Of a stretch of DNA of 64,000 bases, positions 30,941 to 40,548 are shown one piece after another. Location of the stretch: contig NZ_BSUG01000013.1 of NCBI RefSeq assembly GCF_030161475.1, positions 1-64,000 on the forward strand, read 5' to 3'. The translations under genes were made by a program, and so were the position numbers. Numbering within the stretch: position 1 is the first letter of the stretch; each line of letters opens with the position of its first letter. The notes below the pieces were generated by a model, which worked only from the letters and a program-made list of their open reading frames with translations, was not told the origin of the DNA and did not search any database. This DNA is from Tetragenococcus halophilus subsp. flandriensis (lineage in GTDB: Bacteria > Bacillota > Bacilli > Lactobacillales > Enterococcaceae).

Positions 30941-31924
30941 CTATTCACCTGACTCTTCAGATTGAATCTCTTTACCTTTTGAATCAGTTGTTTTTTCTAA
31001 AGCCTGCAGATTATCCTTCATCACAGAAATATAATCTTCTCCATTATCCATTTGTTTATCTGTTAAACTTTCCAATGGATTCAATACTTCTAGTTTTACA
31101 CCAACTTCATCAGATAAAGTTTTTGCTATTTTGTCAGATGCATTTTCTTCAAAGTAAATATATTGAATATCATTATCCTCTACATAATCTTTTAATTCTG
31201 CTAGTCGTTCTGGGCTAGGCTCTTCATCTGGAGATAAGCCTGAAATAGATACTTGGTTTAGGTCGTATTCATCAGCCAGATAGCCAAAAGCCGCATGCTG
31301 AGTAACAAAACTTTTTTGCTGCGCATTTGCTAAACTATCTTCATATTCTTGATCTAATTCTTCTAATTCTTTTACATAATTTTCTGTGTTTTCTTTAAAA
31401 GTCTCTTTTTTATCCGGATAGGCTTGGCTTAATTGCTTACTGATAGCTTCCACTTCTTTGATAGCCAATTTCGGATCTACCCAAGTATGGGGATCATATT
31501 CATGAGAATGATCGTGACCTTCTTCACCTTCGTCATGACTATGCTCTTCAGTTACCATTAATTCAATATCTTCGGTTCCTTTTATAATTTCTGGATTGCC
31601 TTCTTCCCAACCTTCAATAGTATCAGTTACCCAAGTTTCCATATGATCATCGTGGTAAACAAAAGCATCTGCATCTTGTGTTTTAGCAATTTGTTTGGCA
31701 GAAGGTTCAAAATCATGTGGTTCCGTACCTGCTGGAATCAATAGTTCTACATCACCTTCATCTCCAACAACATTTTGTGTAAAATCATATATTGGATAAA
31801 ATGTGGTAACAATTGAAAGTTTTCCATCATCTTCATTATTACCACTACCTTCGTCATTACTACAAGCAGCTAATGCACTAGTGGCAAATAAAGTTATTAC
31901 AGCTAACAAAATTTTCTTCTTCAT
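30941..31924 (-). CDS. Zinc (metal) ABC transporter substrate-binding lipoprotein, ZnuA/AdcA-like
   Basis: A 327-residue cluster A-I binding protein. The lipobox is LAAC (cysteine about 21). Metal ligands fit the family: FVYHDDHMETW and a His/Asp/Glu-rich loop HSHDEGEEGHDHSHEYDPHTW (about 133-155), which is typical of zinc rather than manganese binders; then VTQHAAFGYLADEY. GAGAGGA precedes the ATG. No ATPase or permease gene is adjacent. It follows a 36-residue basic protein and a Zur-like operator, so it is probably zinc-repressed. Confidence 0.92.
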   Translation of the reverse strand: MKKKILLAVITLFATSALAACSNDEGSGNNEDDGKLSIVTTFYPIYDFTQNVVGDEGDVELLIPAGTEPHDFEPSAKQIAKTQDADAFVYHDDHMETWVTDTIEGWEEGNPEIIKGTEDIELMVTEEHSHDEGEEGHDHSHEYDPHTWVDPKLAIKEVEAISKQLSQAYPDKKETFKENTENYVKELEELDQEYEDSLANAQQKSFVTQHAAFGYLADEYDLNQVSISGLSPDEEPSPERLAELKDYVEDNDIQYIYFEENASDKIAKTLSDEVGVKLEVLNPLESLTDKQMDNGEDYISVMKDNLQALEKTTDSKGKEIQSEESGE

Positions 31925-31949
31925 TTTCTAGTCCTCTCGTATAAATTAT

Positions 31950-32060
31950 TTATTTTTTCTTTCGCTTATATGCATAAATAATTTTTAGCGCACGTTTTCT
32001 CGTTTTAATATTAGGGCTTTTCATCCGACGATATGCACTACTTAAATCCCTTTTTTCCAT
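31950..32060 (-). CDS. 36-residue basic protein, putative metal homeostasis family
   Basis: A short gene starting at ATG 32060 with a very good ribosome site (AGAGGTGG, 4 bases away) and coding for MEKRDLSSAYRRMKSPNIKT followed by a basic tail ending RKKK. The segment YRRMKSPNIKTRKRALKII looks conserved-family-like, and I recall similar tiny proteins annotated as putative metal homeostasis proteins in lactobacilli and enterococci. It lies 25 bases before the zinc-binding lipoprotein gene and just after a Zur-like operator. Biochemical role unknown; high charge suggests nucleic acid or ribosome binding. Confidence 0.8.
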   Translation of the reverse strand: MEKRDLSSAYRRMKSPNIKTRKRALKIIYAYKRKKK

Positions 32061-32108
32061 TTTCCACCTCTAAACAAGCTTATAGTTGTTATGCTTTTAT
32101 CATTTTAT

Positions 32109-32129
32109 AAACCGAAATTATTTCGATTT
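32109..32129 (-). promoter_or_regulatory. Zur-like operator
   Basis: The 21-base dyad AAACCGAAAT-T-ATTTCGATTT has one mismatch between its arms. It matches the Bacillus Zur consensus TCGTAATnATTACGA at 12 of 14 informative positions. It precedes a TATAAA -10-like element on the minus strand, so a bound repressor would block transcription of the 36-residue gene and the zinc lipoprotein gene. Confidence 0.65.
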
Positions 32130-32242
32130 GACATTAAATAATTTAGCAAAAAGAAAAATCAATGTCAATATAAAAAAACATGAAATTTCTTTCATGTGAC
32201 TATCTATTCCTATTTGTCACTTTTACTTTAAAAGATAAATAA

Positions 32243-32275
32243 CAAAAAAGACCAGAAAGCAGCTCTTCCTGGCCT
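32243..32275 (-). terminator. Terminator of the cyd operon
   Basis: On the minus strand GGCCAGGAAG pairs with TTTCTGGTCT and a run of six T follows. It lies 25 bases after the cydC stop. Confidence 0.88.
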
Positions 32276-32298
32276 CGCAGAGAAAAGAAATTTCATCT

Positions 32299-34044
32299 TT
32301 AGAATTCCCCTTCATCGATTGCTTTTAATTTTTGATAGCGTGGGTTGCTTTTAGCTAATTCTTCTGGCGTTCCTGACATTTCTAACTGTCCATCTTCAAT
32401 AAATATGACATGCCGCATTTTTTCGATTCCTTGCAAGTGATGCGTGATCCAAATAATCGTTTTATCTGTTAACTGTTCAAAGAAAGTATCAATCAATGCT
32501 TGTTCTGTAATCGGATCTAAACCAACTGTAGGTTCGTCCAGTAATACAATAGGAACATCTTTTAGTAAAATTCTCGCTAGTGCCATACGATGTCGTTCTC
32601 CACCCGAAAAACGTAGTCCCGCTTCATCTACCATAGTATTTAAGCCATCAGGAAGCTCTTCTACCAATTTTTCTAAGCCAACACGCCTTAATACCTCCCA
32701 CACAGCGCCAATTGTTGCCTGCTCGTTGCCAATACGTAAATTATTTAAAATCGTCGTATGAAATAAATAAGGCGTTTGCTGGATTACGCCAATATACTCT
32801 GAAATATCATCACCAATTTGCTCAGTAGCAAGGTTTGCTAGTTGAACATTTCCACTTGTTGGCGTTAAATCCCCGCGGATCAATGAAGCTAAAGTGCTCT
32901 TTCCTGAGCCACTGCGTCCTAAAATAGCTAATTTCTCGCCCTGAGGGATCGTTATATTCAAATGATCTAATATTTTCTGATTGTTTTTTTCATAGCGAAA
33001 AACAAGATCTTCAATTTTGATATCTAAGGAACCTTCTAACTTTTTTTCAGTAAATTGCTCTGTCATTGTCGGTAAATCATTTAATCGTTTAATAGAATCC
33101 TTATAAATATTAGTTTCTTGTGCAGCATCAGGCAAAGTACTAAAGGCATCTACTAAAGGAAAAACACTTAAAACAAAAGCCGCAATCCAATTTGCTGCGC
33201 CTCCATGATTTCCAGGAAATTGTTGACTGGTCCAAAATAACAAAGCTACAACAATAATACCCATAATCACTTGTAATAAAAAGTCACGACGTCGATTAAA
33301 CTTTTGTAAGCCTGCTTGTGTGTCTTGTAATTGTTTTTCTGATCGATCATGCCAATTGACATATTCATGTCCACGTTGGCTAAAAATCCAATCAGAAACC
33401 CCAATAACATTGTCTGTCAATTCAGTATAAAGCTCATTTTTTAATTGTTTTTCTCTTTCTTGTCTTGCGCCATTGACAACAACCGACCACAAAGGAAGCA
33501 CAACAATAACACTAAAAAGTAACAAGGCCATTAAACAAGCAAAAGGAATAGAGAATACTCCCAGCGCAATAACAACAAAAATATATATAATCCAAGCGAT
33601 GATCGTCGGAAAAATTGTCCGTAAATAAAGGTTTTGAATATGATTGATATCTTCAGCCAATAGCCCTAAAATATCTCCTAAAGAATAACGATTTTTGAAA
33701 AAAATCGCGTCTTTTTCTAAGGTATTATACAATTTCAAACGTAATTGTGAGGTCATCTTTAGAACCCAGTTATGACTAACTAAACGCTCAATATAGCGAA
33801 AAACCGGACGTCCGATACCAAAAGCTCGTGTTAAAACAATGGGAACATAAATAAGTAATATATTTTCTGGAATAGAAGCGGCCCGACTAATTAAAAAACC
33901 TGAGGTAAACATCAAAGCACCTGCACAAAAGAAAGTCATAAATCCTAATATCAAAGCCGCGACCATCGTCTTTTTATACCGTTTTAAAAAGGGGCGTATC
34001 CAACTGTCTTTAGCTAGTGCTTTAAATAAAGGAATATTATGCAT
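32299..34044 (-). CDS. cydC: Heterodimeric ABC transporter CydDC, subunit CydC
   Basis: Half of the CydDC exporter, needed for assembly of cytochrome bd. Six membrane segments (to about 310) are followed by an ATPase domain with Walker A LGRSGSGKST, signature FSGGERHR and Walker B IVLLDEPT. I start at ATG 34044, because GAGGGGG lies directly upstream and the next residues MHNIPLFKALAKDSW match the family; a longer frame to 34194 lies inside cydD. Overlaps cydD by 8 bases. Length 581 is usual. Confidence 0.94.
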   Translation of the reverse strand: MHNIPLFKALAKDSWIRPFLKRYKKTMVAALILGFMTFFCAGALMFTSGFLISRAASIPENILLIYVPIVLTRAFGIGRPVFRYIERLVSHNWVLKMTSQLRLKLYNTLEKDAIFFKNRYSLGDILGLLAEDINHIQNLYLRTIFPTIIAWIIYIFVVIALGVFSIPFACLMALLLFSVIVVLPLWSVVVNGARQEREKQLKNELYTELTDNVIGVSDWIFSQRGHEYVNWHDRSEKQLQDTQAGLQKFNRRRDFLLQVIMGIIVVALLFWTSQQFPGNHGGAANWIAAFVLSVFPLVDAFSTLPDAAQETNIYKDSIKRLNDLPTMTEQFTEKKLEGSLDIKIEDLVFRYEKNNQKILDHLNITIPQGEKLAILGRSGSGKSTLASLIRGDLTPTSGNVQLANLATEQIGDDISEYIGVIQQTPYLFHTTILNNLRIGNEQATIGAVWEVLRRVGLEKLVEELPDGLNTMVDEAGLRFSGGERHRMALARILLKDVPIVLLDEPTVGLDPITEQALIDTFFEQLTDKTIIWITHHLQGIEKMRHVIFIEDGQLEMSGTPEELAKSNPRYQKLKAIDEGEF

Positions 34045-35755
34045 GTTCTTTCCCCCTCGTTTGTTGTGACAGACGATAAAAATAACCCTTTTTAGCAGAT
34101 AATTCGCTAAAAGTTCCAGCTTCAACAATTTTTCCTTGATCAAGTACAATGATTTCATCCATCTGAGCCATCCAGTGCAGACGGTGTGTTGCAAAAAAGA
34201 CCAAACGATCTTTCATTAGAGGCAACATTCTTTCTTTTAATTCGACTTCTGTCTCAATATCTAAGTGAGCTGTCGGTTCGTCAAACATTAAAATCTTACG
34301 CTTTTTATCCAAAAATGCCCGTGCTAATGCAATTCGTTGGGCTTGACCACCACTTAGCGTACGAGCGCCACTTCCTAACTGTGTATCTAATCCTTCTGGT
34401 AATTCAGCGACTAACTCGCTCAGACCCGCGACTCTTACCGCTTCTAAAACATCAGCTTCACTTGCTTCTGGTGTATAAAAAGCCAAATTAGCTTTTAAAG
34501 ATAATTGAAAAACGTAAGGGTCTTGCGGAATATAAATCATTTGTTTTTGCCACTGTTCTAAAGCAAAATTTGCAACATTTTGATCATCTAACTCAATTTT
34601 TCCTTCCGTTGGTTGTAAAAAACCACTTAAAGTATTGATCAAAGTCGATTTCCCCGAACCGCTCATTCCTATAATCCCTATTTTCTTTAGACCCTTAACA
34701 GAAAAATCTGCGGACAATACCTTTTTTCCCTCATAAGAAACTGACACACCTTCTAAAGATAAATAACTATTTTCATCCCATGTTTTTAACTCAATGGATT
34801 CTTGTTTCATTTCTTCTTCATTAAGTACATTATTAATAGCAGTCATTGCATTTTTACCATCTAATGTCGCATGATAATCATTGGCAAACTCTCTAACAGG
34901 TAAAAAGTATTCAGGTGCTAACACTAACACTGCTAGGGCCGGAAAAAGTGGAATCAGACCATTGATTAAACGTAAGCCAAGCATCACAGCAACGATTGCT
35001 ACCGCTAAAGTAGTAAAAAAGTCGAGCGCAAAAGTTGATAAAATCCCTATTTTCAGGGTGCTCATGGTTGATTTACGAAATTCTTCACTTGTATTATAAA
35101 TACTTTTCCCATACTTCTTGCTCAAGCCAAACATCTTCAAAGTATCCAGGCCACGCAATGAGTCAATGAAATGGTTTGACAAAAGTTGAAAAGCTTTGTA
35201 CTGTTTATCAGCTTTTGTTTGAGCAGCATAGCCTAAGATAATCATAAAAATAATAATCAGGGGAAAAATCAACAATAATATAACGCCAGATTGAGTATCT
35301 AAGTAAAAAATAACCGCTAAAATAAACCAAGGAATGATCATCATATTCATCATTTTAGAAAAAATAAGATGAATATAATTTTCTACCTGTTCAATCCCAT
35401 CTAATGCCATTGTTGTCATATTCCCTGAACCTTGTTTTTGCACGATCTTTGGACCCACACGAAAAACTTTATCTAATAACTGTTTACGTAGAGATACAGC
35501 CTGCTCGCCTGCATAACGATTCAACAGTTTATCCCGCAAAAAAGCAATACCATGTCGAGCAGAAAAGATAATAATAAAACCAAAAATTTCAAATAATTGG
35601 TCGGTTATTTTTCCACCATTCCATAAATGTGTAATGGCTGTAGACAACATATAAGTTTGACCAATGATAAAGAGAGCTTGCAAAACTGCAAGCCCTGCAA
35701 GCATTCCCATAATCTTTTTACTATTTGGTAAAACCATTACGGCTTTATCAATCAT
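34037..35755 (-). CDS. cydD: Heterodimeric ABC transporter CydDC, subunit CydD
   Basis: The partner of CydC: 572 residues with an N-terminal six-segment membrane domain and an ATPase domain containing Walker A GMSGSGKST, signature LSGGQAQR and Walker B LMFDEPTAH. Reported CydDC substrates include thiols and, in newer work, heme; which one applies is not decided here. Its ATG overlaps the cydB stop (ATGA), and its end overlaps cydC, so the four cyd genes form one coupled operon. Confidence 0.94.
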   Translation of the reverse strand: MIDKAVMVLPNSKKIMGMLAGLAVLQALFIIGQTYMLSTAITHLWNGGKITDQLFEIFGFIIIFSARHGIAFLRDKLLNRYAGEQAVSLRKQLLDKVFRVGPKIVQKQGSGNMTTMALDGIEQVENYIHLIFSKMMNMMIIPWFILAVIFYLDTQSGVILLLIFPLIIIFMIILGYAAQTKADKQYKAFQLLSNHFIDSLRGLDTLKMFGLSKKYGKSIYNTSEEFRKSTMSTLKIGILSTFALDFFTTLAVAIVAVMLGLRLINGLIPLFPALAVLVLAPEYFLPVREFANDYHATLDGKNAMTAINNVLNEEEMKQESIELKTWDENSYLSLEGVSVSYEGKKVLSADFSVKGLKKIGIIGMSGSGKSTLINTLSGFLQPTEGKIELDDQNVANFALEQWQKQMIYIPQDPYVFQLSLKANLAFYTPEASEADVLEAVRVAGLSELVAELPEGLDTQLGSGARTLSGGQAQRIALARAFLDKKRKILMFDEPTAHLDIETEVELKERMLPLMKDRLVFFATHRLHWMAQMDEIIVLDQGKIVEAGTFSELSAKKGYFYRLSQQTRGKEHA

Positions 35756-36771
35756 TCACCATACCCCGCGATCTCAGTATGTTTCACTCGTTTTCTAAAT
35801 ATATAATACGTCCAAGCAATATAAGCTAAAATAAAAGGTAACAGACCAATAGCAGTATAACTCATAATTTTAAGTGTATACGGCGAAGATGAAGCATTGG
35901 CGATCAATAAGTCGTGAGCAGAATTTGTTGAACTGATCAATACACGTGGGAACATGCCCGTAAATAAAAGAGCAACTAAAGCGATGAGTGTAAATCCACT
36001 TGTTAAAAATGCAGTTAATTCTTTGTTTGCATAAGAACAATAATTTGCCACTACAGTTAATAACACAATCGCTGCTAATAAACTTAAAGTTGAAACAGGA
36101 TGTAATGTGAAAAAGTCCGTTTGGAAATACATTAAAACGGCAAAGGCAACCAATCCAACATATAACACCCAATACAATGCTTGTGCATATTTTTTAGCAC
36201 GTTCTCGGATAGGACCTGTCGTTTTCAAAGAAATATAATTCATCCCATGTAAATAACATAGTAACAATAAAGCAATGCCACCTACTACAGAAAACAGATT
36301 AATATAATCAGTAAAACGTGCCATCATATCGCCGTTAGCATCCATCGGCATCCCTTGAATCATACTGATAAACAAAATACCAAAGAAAAAAGGAACGATA
36401 AAGCTACCTATTGCTAGTGTCCAATCCCAAATCCATTTTTTATCTTCCGGCATTCCACTACGAAACTCAAAAGAAACACCACGAATAATCAAACCTGCTA
36501 AAATGATAAACAAAATCAAATAATAACCGCTAAATAAAGAAGCATACCACATAGGAAATGAAGCGAACATCGCTCCTCCTGCAGAAATTAACCAGACTTC
36601 GTTTCCATCCCAAACAGGTCCGATCGTTTGTATCACTTGATCTTTTTCTTGATCATTTTTTGCTAAGGTTTTTACTGACATTCCAACACCAAAATCAAAA
36701 CCTTCTAAAAAGAAGAAGCCAGCAAATAAGACACCGATTAAAATAAACCAAAATAATTGTAGACTACTCAT
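35752..36771 (-). CDS. cydB: Cytochrome bd quinol oxidase subunit II
   Basis: Membrane subunit II of the bd-type terminal oxidase. The N-terminus LQLFWFILIGVLFAGFFFLEGFDFGVGM and the motif GPVWDGNEVWLI (about 55-66) are diagnostic. I start at ATG 36771 since GGAGGTG lies 6 bases upstream; it overlaps the cydA stop by 8 bases. The longer frame to 36861 is inside cydA. The protein is then 339 residues, the usual size. Confidence 0.95.
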   Translation of the reverse strand: MSSLQLFWFILIGVLFAGFFFLEGFDFGVGMSVKTLAKNDQEKDQVIQTIGPVWDGNEVWLISAGGAMFASFPMWYASLFSGYYLILFIILAGLIIRGVSFEFRSGMPEDKKWIWDWTLAIGSFIVPFFFGILFISMIQGMPMDANGDMMARFTDYINLFSVVGGIALLLLCYLHGMNYISLKTTGPIRERAKKYAQALYWVLYVGLVAFAVLMYFQTDFFTLHPVSTLSLLAAIVLLTVVANYCSYANKELTAFLTSGFTLIALVALLFTGMFPRVLISSTNSAHDLLIANASSSPYTLKIMSYTAIGLLPFILAYIAWTYYIFRKRVKHTEIAGYGE

Positions 36772-38185
36772 TAAAAGCACCTCCGTCAAAAGGATCAGTC
36801 GCAGGCTCTTCTTTTTCTTGTCCTTCTTGCTCATCTGGACCTTTACGTAATTCACGAACAACTAAATAGATCATAACAACTGCTAAACCGCCAAATAACA
36901 AGAAATAAACAATATTAGAAAATAATAATGAAGCTGGGGTCACATTGGGAGACACGCTATCTTGAATTTTAAACATACCATAGACTGTCCAAGGATAACG
37001 ACCAAGTTCAGTAACTAACCATCCACAGGTGTTAGCAATAAAGGGAGTAAAGGTCATTAAACCGACGACCCATAACATCCAAGGTTTCTTATAAAGCGAT
37101 GGATTCTTCTTACGTGTAAAAAATAGTCCCAATACAGAGACCAACAACATCAACATACCAAAACCTACCATAATACGAAAGCTCCAAAACATCGCATTAA
37201 CAGGTGGGAAGTAATCGTCATCTCCATACTCTGCCGTCATCGATTCATTAAGTGAATTCATCCCTTCGACGCCCCCAGAAAGACTATGATAAGATAAAAT
37301 ACTTAAAACATAAGGTACATGAATGCCAAAGACTCGTTTATGTTCGGCTTCATCCATCCAGCCAATTACCGTCCAAGAAGCTGGATCGTCAGAATCTTCA
37401 TATAAACCTTCTGTCGCAGCAAATTTCATTGGTTGGTCTTCAACTAAGGCTTGCATCTGCATATCTCCAGAAATTAATATGCCCAAAGAGCCAAATAAAG
37501 CGACACCTAAACCAACGCGCAACGATTTTTTAAAAATACTTCTACTTAATTCGCTCAAAGAACGTTGTTTTAATAAACGAAATGCAGACATGCCGGCAAT
37601 CAAAATACCGCCCATCAAAAAGGCAGCCAAAATGACGTGAGAAAATTCATACCAAACTTGTGGATTTTTGATCAAGGCACCAAAATCGTTCATCTCTGCC
37701 CGTCCATTACGGAAGGTAAAACCGGTAGGATGCTGCATAAAACTGTTGGCAACCAAAATCCAAAAAGCCGAAAGAATCGAACCTAGTGTCACTAACCACA
37801 TGAAAGAAACATGCAATTTTGGGCCCACTCTTTGCCAAGTAAACATCCACAATCCTAAAAAGGTAGATTCTAAGAAAAAGGCCAACAATGCTTCTACAGC
37901 TAGTGGCGCACCAAATATATCCCCTACAAAGCGTGAATAGGCTGACCAGTTCATGCCAAATTGAAATTCTTGAATAATTCCGGTTACAACCCCCACAGCA
38001 AAACTTAATAGGAAAATATTCCCCCAAAATTTTGCCATCTTTTTGTAACTTTCATCTTTTTTTGTCACATATAATGTTTCCATAATTGCAACGAGTAAAG
38101 CCACACCAATTGAAAAAGGTACAAAAAAATAGTGAAAAATCGTTGTCATTGCAAATTGGAACCGCGCCAATGTAACAATATCCAT
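36764..38185 (-). CDS. cydA: Cytochrome bd quinol oxidase subunit I
   Basis: Catalytic subunit binding hemes b558, b595 and d; it oxidises menaquinol and reduces oxygen to water. The N-terminal histidine region ARFQFAMTTIFHYFFVPFSIG (heme b595 ligand about 19) and LGRYPWTVYGMF are present. 473 residues with a short Q-loop, as in Firmicutes. A strong promoter and GGAGGAG precede it. Many lactic acid bacteria have this oxidase but need external heme; no heme genes are in the window. Confidence 0.95.
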   Translation of the reverse strand: MDIVTLARFQFAMTTIFHYFFVPFSIGVALLVAIMETLYVTKKDESYKKMAKFWGNIFLLSFAVGVVTGIIQEFQFGMNWSAYSRFVGDIFGAPLAVEALLAFFLESTFLGLWMFTWQRVGPKLHVSFMWLVTLGSILSAFWILVANSFMQHPTGFTFRNGRAEMNDFGALIKNPQVWYEFSHVILAAFLMGGILIAGMSAFRLLKQRSLSELSRSIFKKSLRVGLGVALFGSLGILISGDMQMQALVEDQPMKFAATEGLYEDSDDPASWTVIGWMDEAEHKRVFGIHVPYVLSILSYHSLSGGVEGMNSLNESMTAEYGDDDYFPPVNAMFWSFRIMVGFGMLMLLVSVLGLFFTRKKNPSLYKKPWMLWVVGLMTFTPFIANTCGWLVTELGRYPWTVYGMFKIQDSVSPNVTPASLLFSNIVYFLLFGGLAVVMIYLVVRELRKGPDEQEGQEKEEPATDPFDGGAFNE

Positions 38186-38249
38186 TTTTACTCCTCCAAT
38201 ACTTTAATTACTTAATATCTTTTATAAATAAATGCAAAAAACCTTATAC

Positions 38250-38278
38250 AGTATACTCGCTTATTTCTTGTATGACAA
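38250..38278 (-). promoter_or_regulatory. Promoter of cydABDC
   Basis: Minus strand: -35 TTGTCA (38278-38273), 17-base spacer, -10 TATACT (38255-38250). It lies about 65 bases upstream of the cydA start. I saw no clear Rex site. Confidence 0.75.
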
Positions 38279-38356
38279 CAAGTTTATTCAATTTAATCAT
38301 ATGCTTTTTTGCGTGAAATGCAATTATTCCGCTTATTTTTTCACTAAAAAATAACC

Positions 38357-39139
38357 TTATAGAAAAAGACGAAACCCATTATACAAATTAATCAATAAAA
38401 CAATAAGAATCACGGCTTCAAAAACTCTAGAAACTTGTTCAGACGAAATCAATCGACTAACTTTCGCACCAAAAAGCCCTCCAATGATTGCCGCTGGAAT
38501 AACATAAAAAAGTATAGATAAGTCATAAAAAGTAAAACCGGTAGTCAAAGCAATCGTCCCTAACTTGGATAGTTGTGAGAAAAAAATCGTACAAATTGAA
38601 TAAACAGTTGCTTCTTTGATAGGTATTCCAAACATTAGGATCAAAAGTGCCACATTGATAGGTCCGCCTCCAATGCCCAGTAAGCTAGCTAAAAAGCCTA
38701 AAATAAGACCACAAATAAGATACCAAATTCTACCCTTTAAATAGAATTTACCAAAATTGAAATGATTATAAAAGAGCGCAAAGAGTAAAGTTATAATAGT
38801 CAAAATAACTTGAAGCAGTTGGACACCTGTCTCATTTGAAAAACTATTGAGGAAAAAATCAAATGTATGATTCCCTAAAAAACCACCCAAAATCGATCCA
38901 CCAGCAATCCAGAGGACAAAACGCCATGAAACACTGGCACCAGCTCTAACTTGTCGCACGGTGGAAGTAATAGACATAACAAATACAGCAACTGAAGAAT
39001 AAAAAGAAACAGCCCCTACAGGATCTGCCGCAATAAAGTCCAGTACAGGTTTAATGATCACGCCACCGCCCATGCCAGAGATAGCGCCAACTGTGTTAGC
39101 CAAAACAATGACTAAAAAATAAACAAAACCTTTAAACAT
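38357..39139 (-). CDS. TSUP family membrane protein (TauE/SafE-like exporter)
   Basis: A 260-residue protein with about eight membrane segments and two related halves carrying the TSUP glycine motifs GAISGMGGGVIIKPVL (N-half) and SLLGIGGGPINVALLI (C-half). Members export sulfite, sulfoacetate or related anions; the substrate is unknown here. I start at ATG 39139, where AAGGA is correctly spaced, rather than at 39172. Confidence 0.88.
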   Translation of the reverse strand: MFKGFVYFLVIVLANTVGAISGMGGGVIIKPVLDFIAADPVGAVSFYSSVAVFVMSITSTVRQVRAGASVSWRFVLWIAGGSILGGFLGNHTFDFFLNSFSNETGVQLLQVILTIITLLFALFYNHFNFGKFYLKGRIWYLICGLILGFLASLLGIGGGPINVALLILMFGIPIKEATVYSICTIFFSQLSKLGTIALTTGFTFYDLSILFYVIPAAIIGGLFGAKVSRLISSEQVSRVFEAVILIVLLINLYNGFRLFL

Positions 39140-39481
39140 CACTTTTTCCTTTCTATTTTTACTTATATTCACATAATACCCTCAATAAAAAGAAAAGCAA
39201 AACTTTTTATAACTCAGAAATCAAAGGATACTAAACGATCACTCATACAAAATGCATAAACCTATATATAATTACATTTTTAAGTAGAAAAAAACAACTA
39301 TGTGGATAAATAAAATAAGAGATAAAGCTCATTGCTTCCAGTTTTAGAGGAATAAAAATAAATAGTTTTCCACAGAAAAATGGTTTATTTCGACTTCATT
39401 ATGGCAATATCACTGCTTTTTTACCAATTTGGAATTTTTTCCAATCTAACATTTATGATACCTTCGGGCAGAGGTGATTAT
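39140..39481. other. Divergent region between TSUP and HTH genes with DnaA-box-like sites
   Basis: AT-rich gap of about 340 bases. It holds TGTGGATAA (39301-39309), the exact complement of the DnaA box TTATCCACA, and TTTTCCACA (39366-39374), one mismatch from it. I saw no coding sequence that I trust; a frame opening at 39380 lacks a ribosome site until 39482. Confidence 0.45.
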
Positions 39482-40492
39482 ATGTTTGATATTCTATTAG
39501 AAAAACAAGATAAGATTATATTCCGAGTGTTCCAGTATTTACAGACAAAAAATCCTTGCCCGCTAAAAGAAATTGCGTTTCATTTAGGCCTTAGCTTAAA
39601 ATCTTTGAAACGCTACATCTTTATTTGGCAACAAAGTGACAGTAATGTTTCCACGGGGATTTCTTTTTATATAAAAGGGCCGAAAATCACAGCAATCTAT
39701 TCTCCAGAAGATGCTAATTTGTTTTTAAGTTCATTGTTAGCACGAAGTTTTTCTTTTCAAATACTAGTTAAAGTAATAGAAAATCCATTTTGTACATTCA
39801 AAAAGTTAGAAAATGAATTTTACCTATCTAAAGCCACTATGCAACGACGTATGCAAAAAATGAAACCGCTATTATCCAGCTATAATTTAACCATTTCTTT
39901 CACATACGCTCCTACTTTAAAGGGAAACGAACTACAGATTCGGTACTTCTCCTTATTAGTATCTTTATTATACGATCCACCTTTTACATATAATAAGCAG
40001 ATATTATATGAACGTTATAAAGAAGTACAGCAATATCGAAATAGCCAGGGCTTTATTCTTGGTAAAACTGCATTTACACCCACAACTAAGTACTACCCGA
40101 TACCATTTCAAATAAACGATACTAGTCTATTATTCCTATGGAAACAATTCTCTGGTATAGAAAATATCTGGTTAAAGCCTTCATTGACCAGCGGCTTAGA
40201 TTTCGCTTTACATGCCCATACGGAATTAAATGAGTTAAAGCTCATTCCTTTATCGCAAAAGCTCCATCGCTTACATAGTTTATGCGATCTTTACTCGGGT
40301 AGTTTCTTATTTACTTATAATCCTTTTTTCTTTGTAAAAGATGCTAAAAGATTGACCCAAAGTTTTACAAAGCTTTTACCAAATTACCAGCAATTATTAA
40401 CAAATCATCCAGAGTTACCCTATTTTTATGAAAAGCTATTACAATATGAGTCTTCTAGCAAAAGTAGCAGCCAAATCATTGCCGAAGACTAA
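39482..40492 (+). CDS. Mga-like helix-turn-helix regulator
   Basis: A 336-residue protein. Two N-terminal helix-turn-helix segments are visible: CPLKEIAFHLGLSLKSLKRYI (about 23-43) and CTFKKLENEFYLSKATMQRRM (about 102-122), followed by a region resembling the Mga family (LSSYNLTISF..PTLKGNELQIRYF). The rest is unfamiliar. Mga proteins respond to carbohydrate state via PTS-like domains, but no clear PRD histidine is seen here. The start is ATG 39482, with AGAGGTG upstream. Confidence 0.75.
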   Translation: MFDILLEKQDKIIFRVFQYLQTKNPCPLKEIAFHLGLSLKSLKRYIFIWQQSDSNVSTGISFYIKGPKITAIYSPEDANLFLSSLLARSFSFQILVKVIENPFCTFKKLENEFYLSKATMQRRMQKMKPLLSSYNLTISFTYAPTLKGNELQIRYFSLLVSLLYDPPFTYNKQILYERYKEVQQYRNSQGFILGKTAFTPTTKYYPIPFQINDTSLLFLWKQFSGIENIWLKPSLTSGLDFALHAHTELNELKLIPLSQKLHRLHSLCDLYSGSFLFTYNPFFFVKDAKRLTQSFTKLLPNYQQLLTNHPELPYFYEKLLQYESSSKSSSQIIAED

Positions 40493-40530
40493 AAAAGCCA
40501 GGATACAAGAAGACAACCTGTATCCTGGCA
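40491..40530 (-). terminator. Terminator of the GRP transporter gene
   Basis: GCCAGGATACA pairs with TGTATCCTGGC, followed on the minus strand by six T. It overlaps the stop of the convergent HTH gene. Confidence 0.88.
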
Positions 40531-40548
40531 TAGTCATACTATACTTCA

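Noticed and set aside
34045-34194. N-terminal extension of CydC
   Set aside because: It lies entirely within the 3' end of cydD in another frame and would contain the GAGGGGG ribosome site of the real start.
39380-39481. N-terminal extension of the Mga-like regulator
   Set aside because: The upstream frame would overlap a DnaA-like region and has no ribosome site, while ATG 39482 has a clear AGAGGTG.
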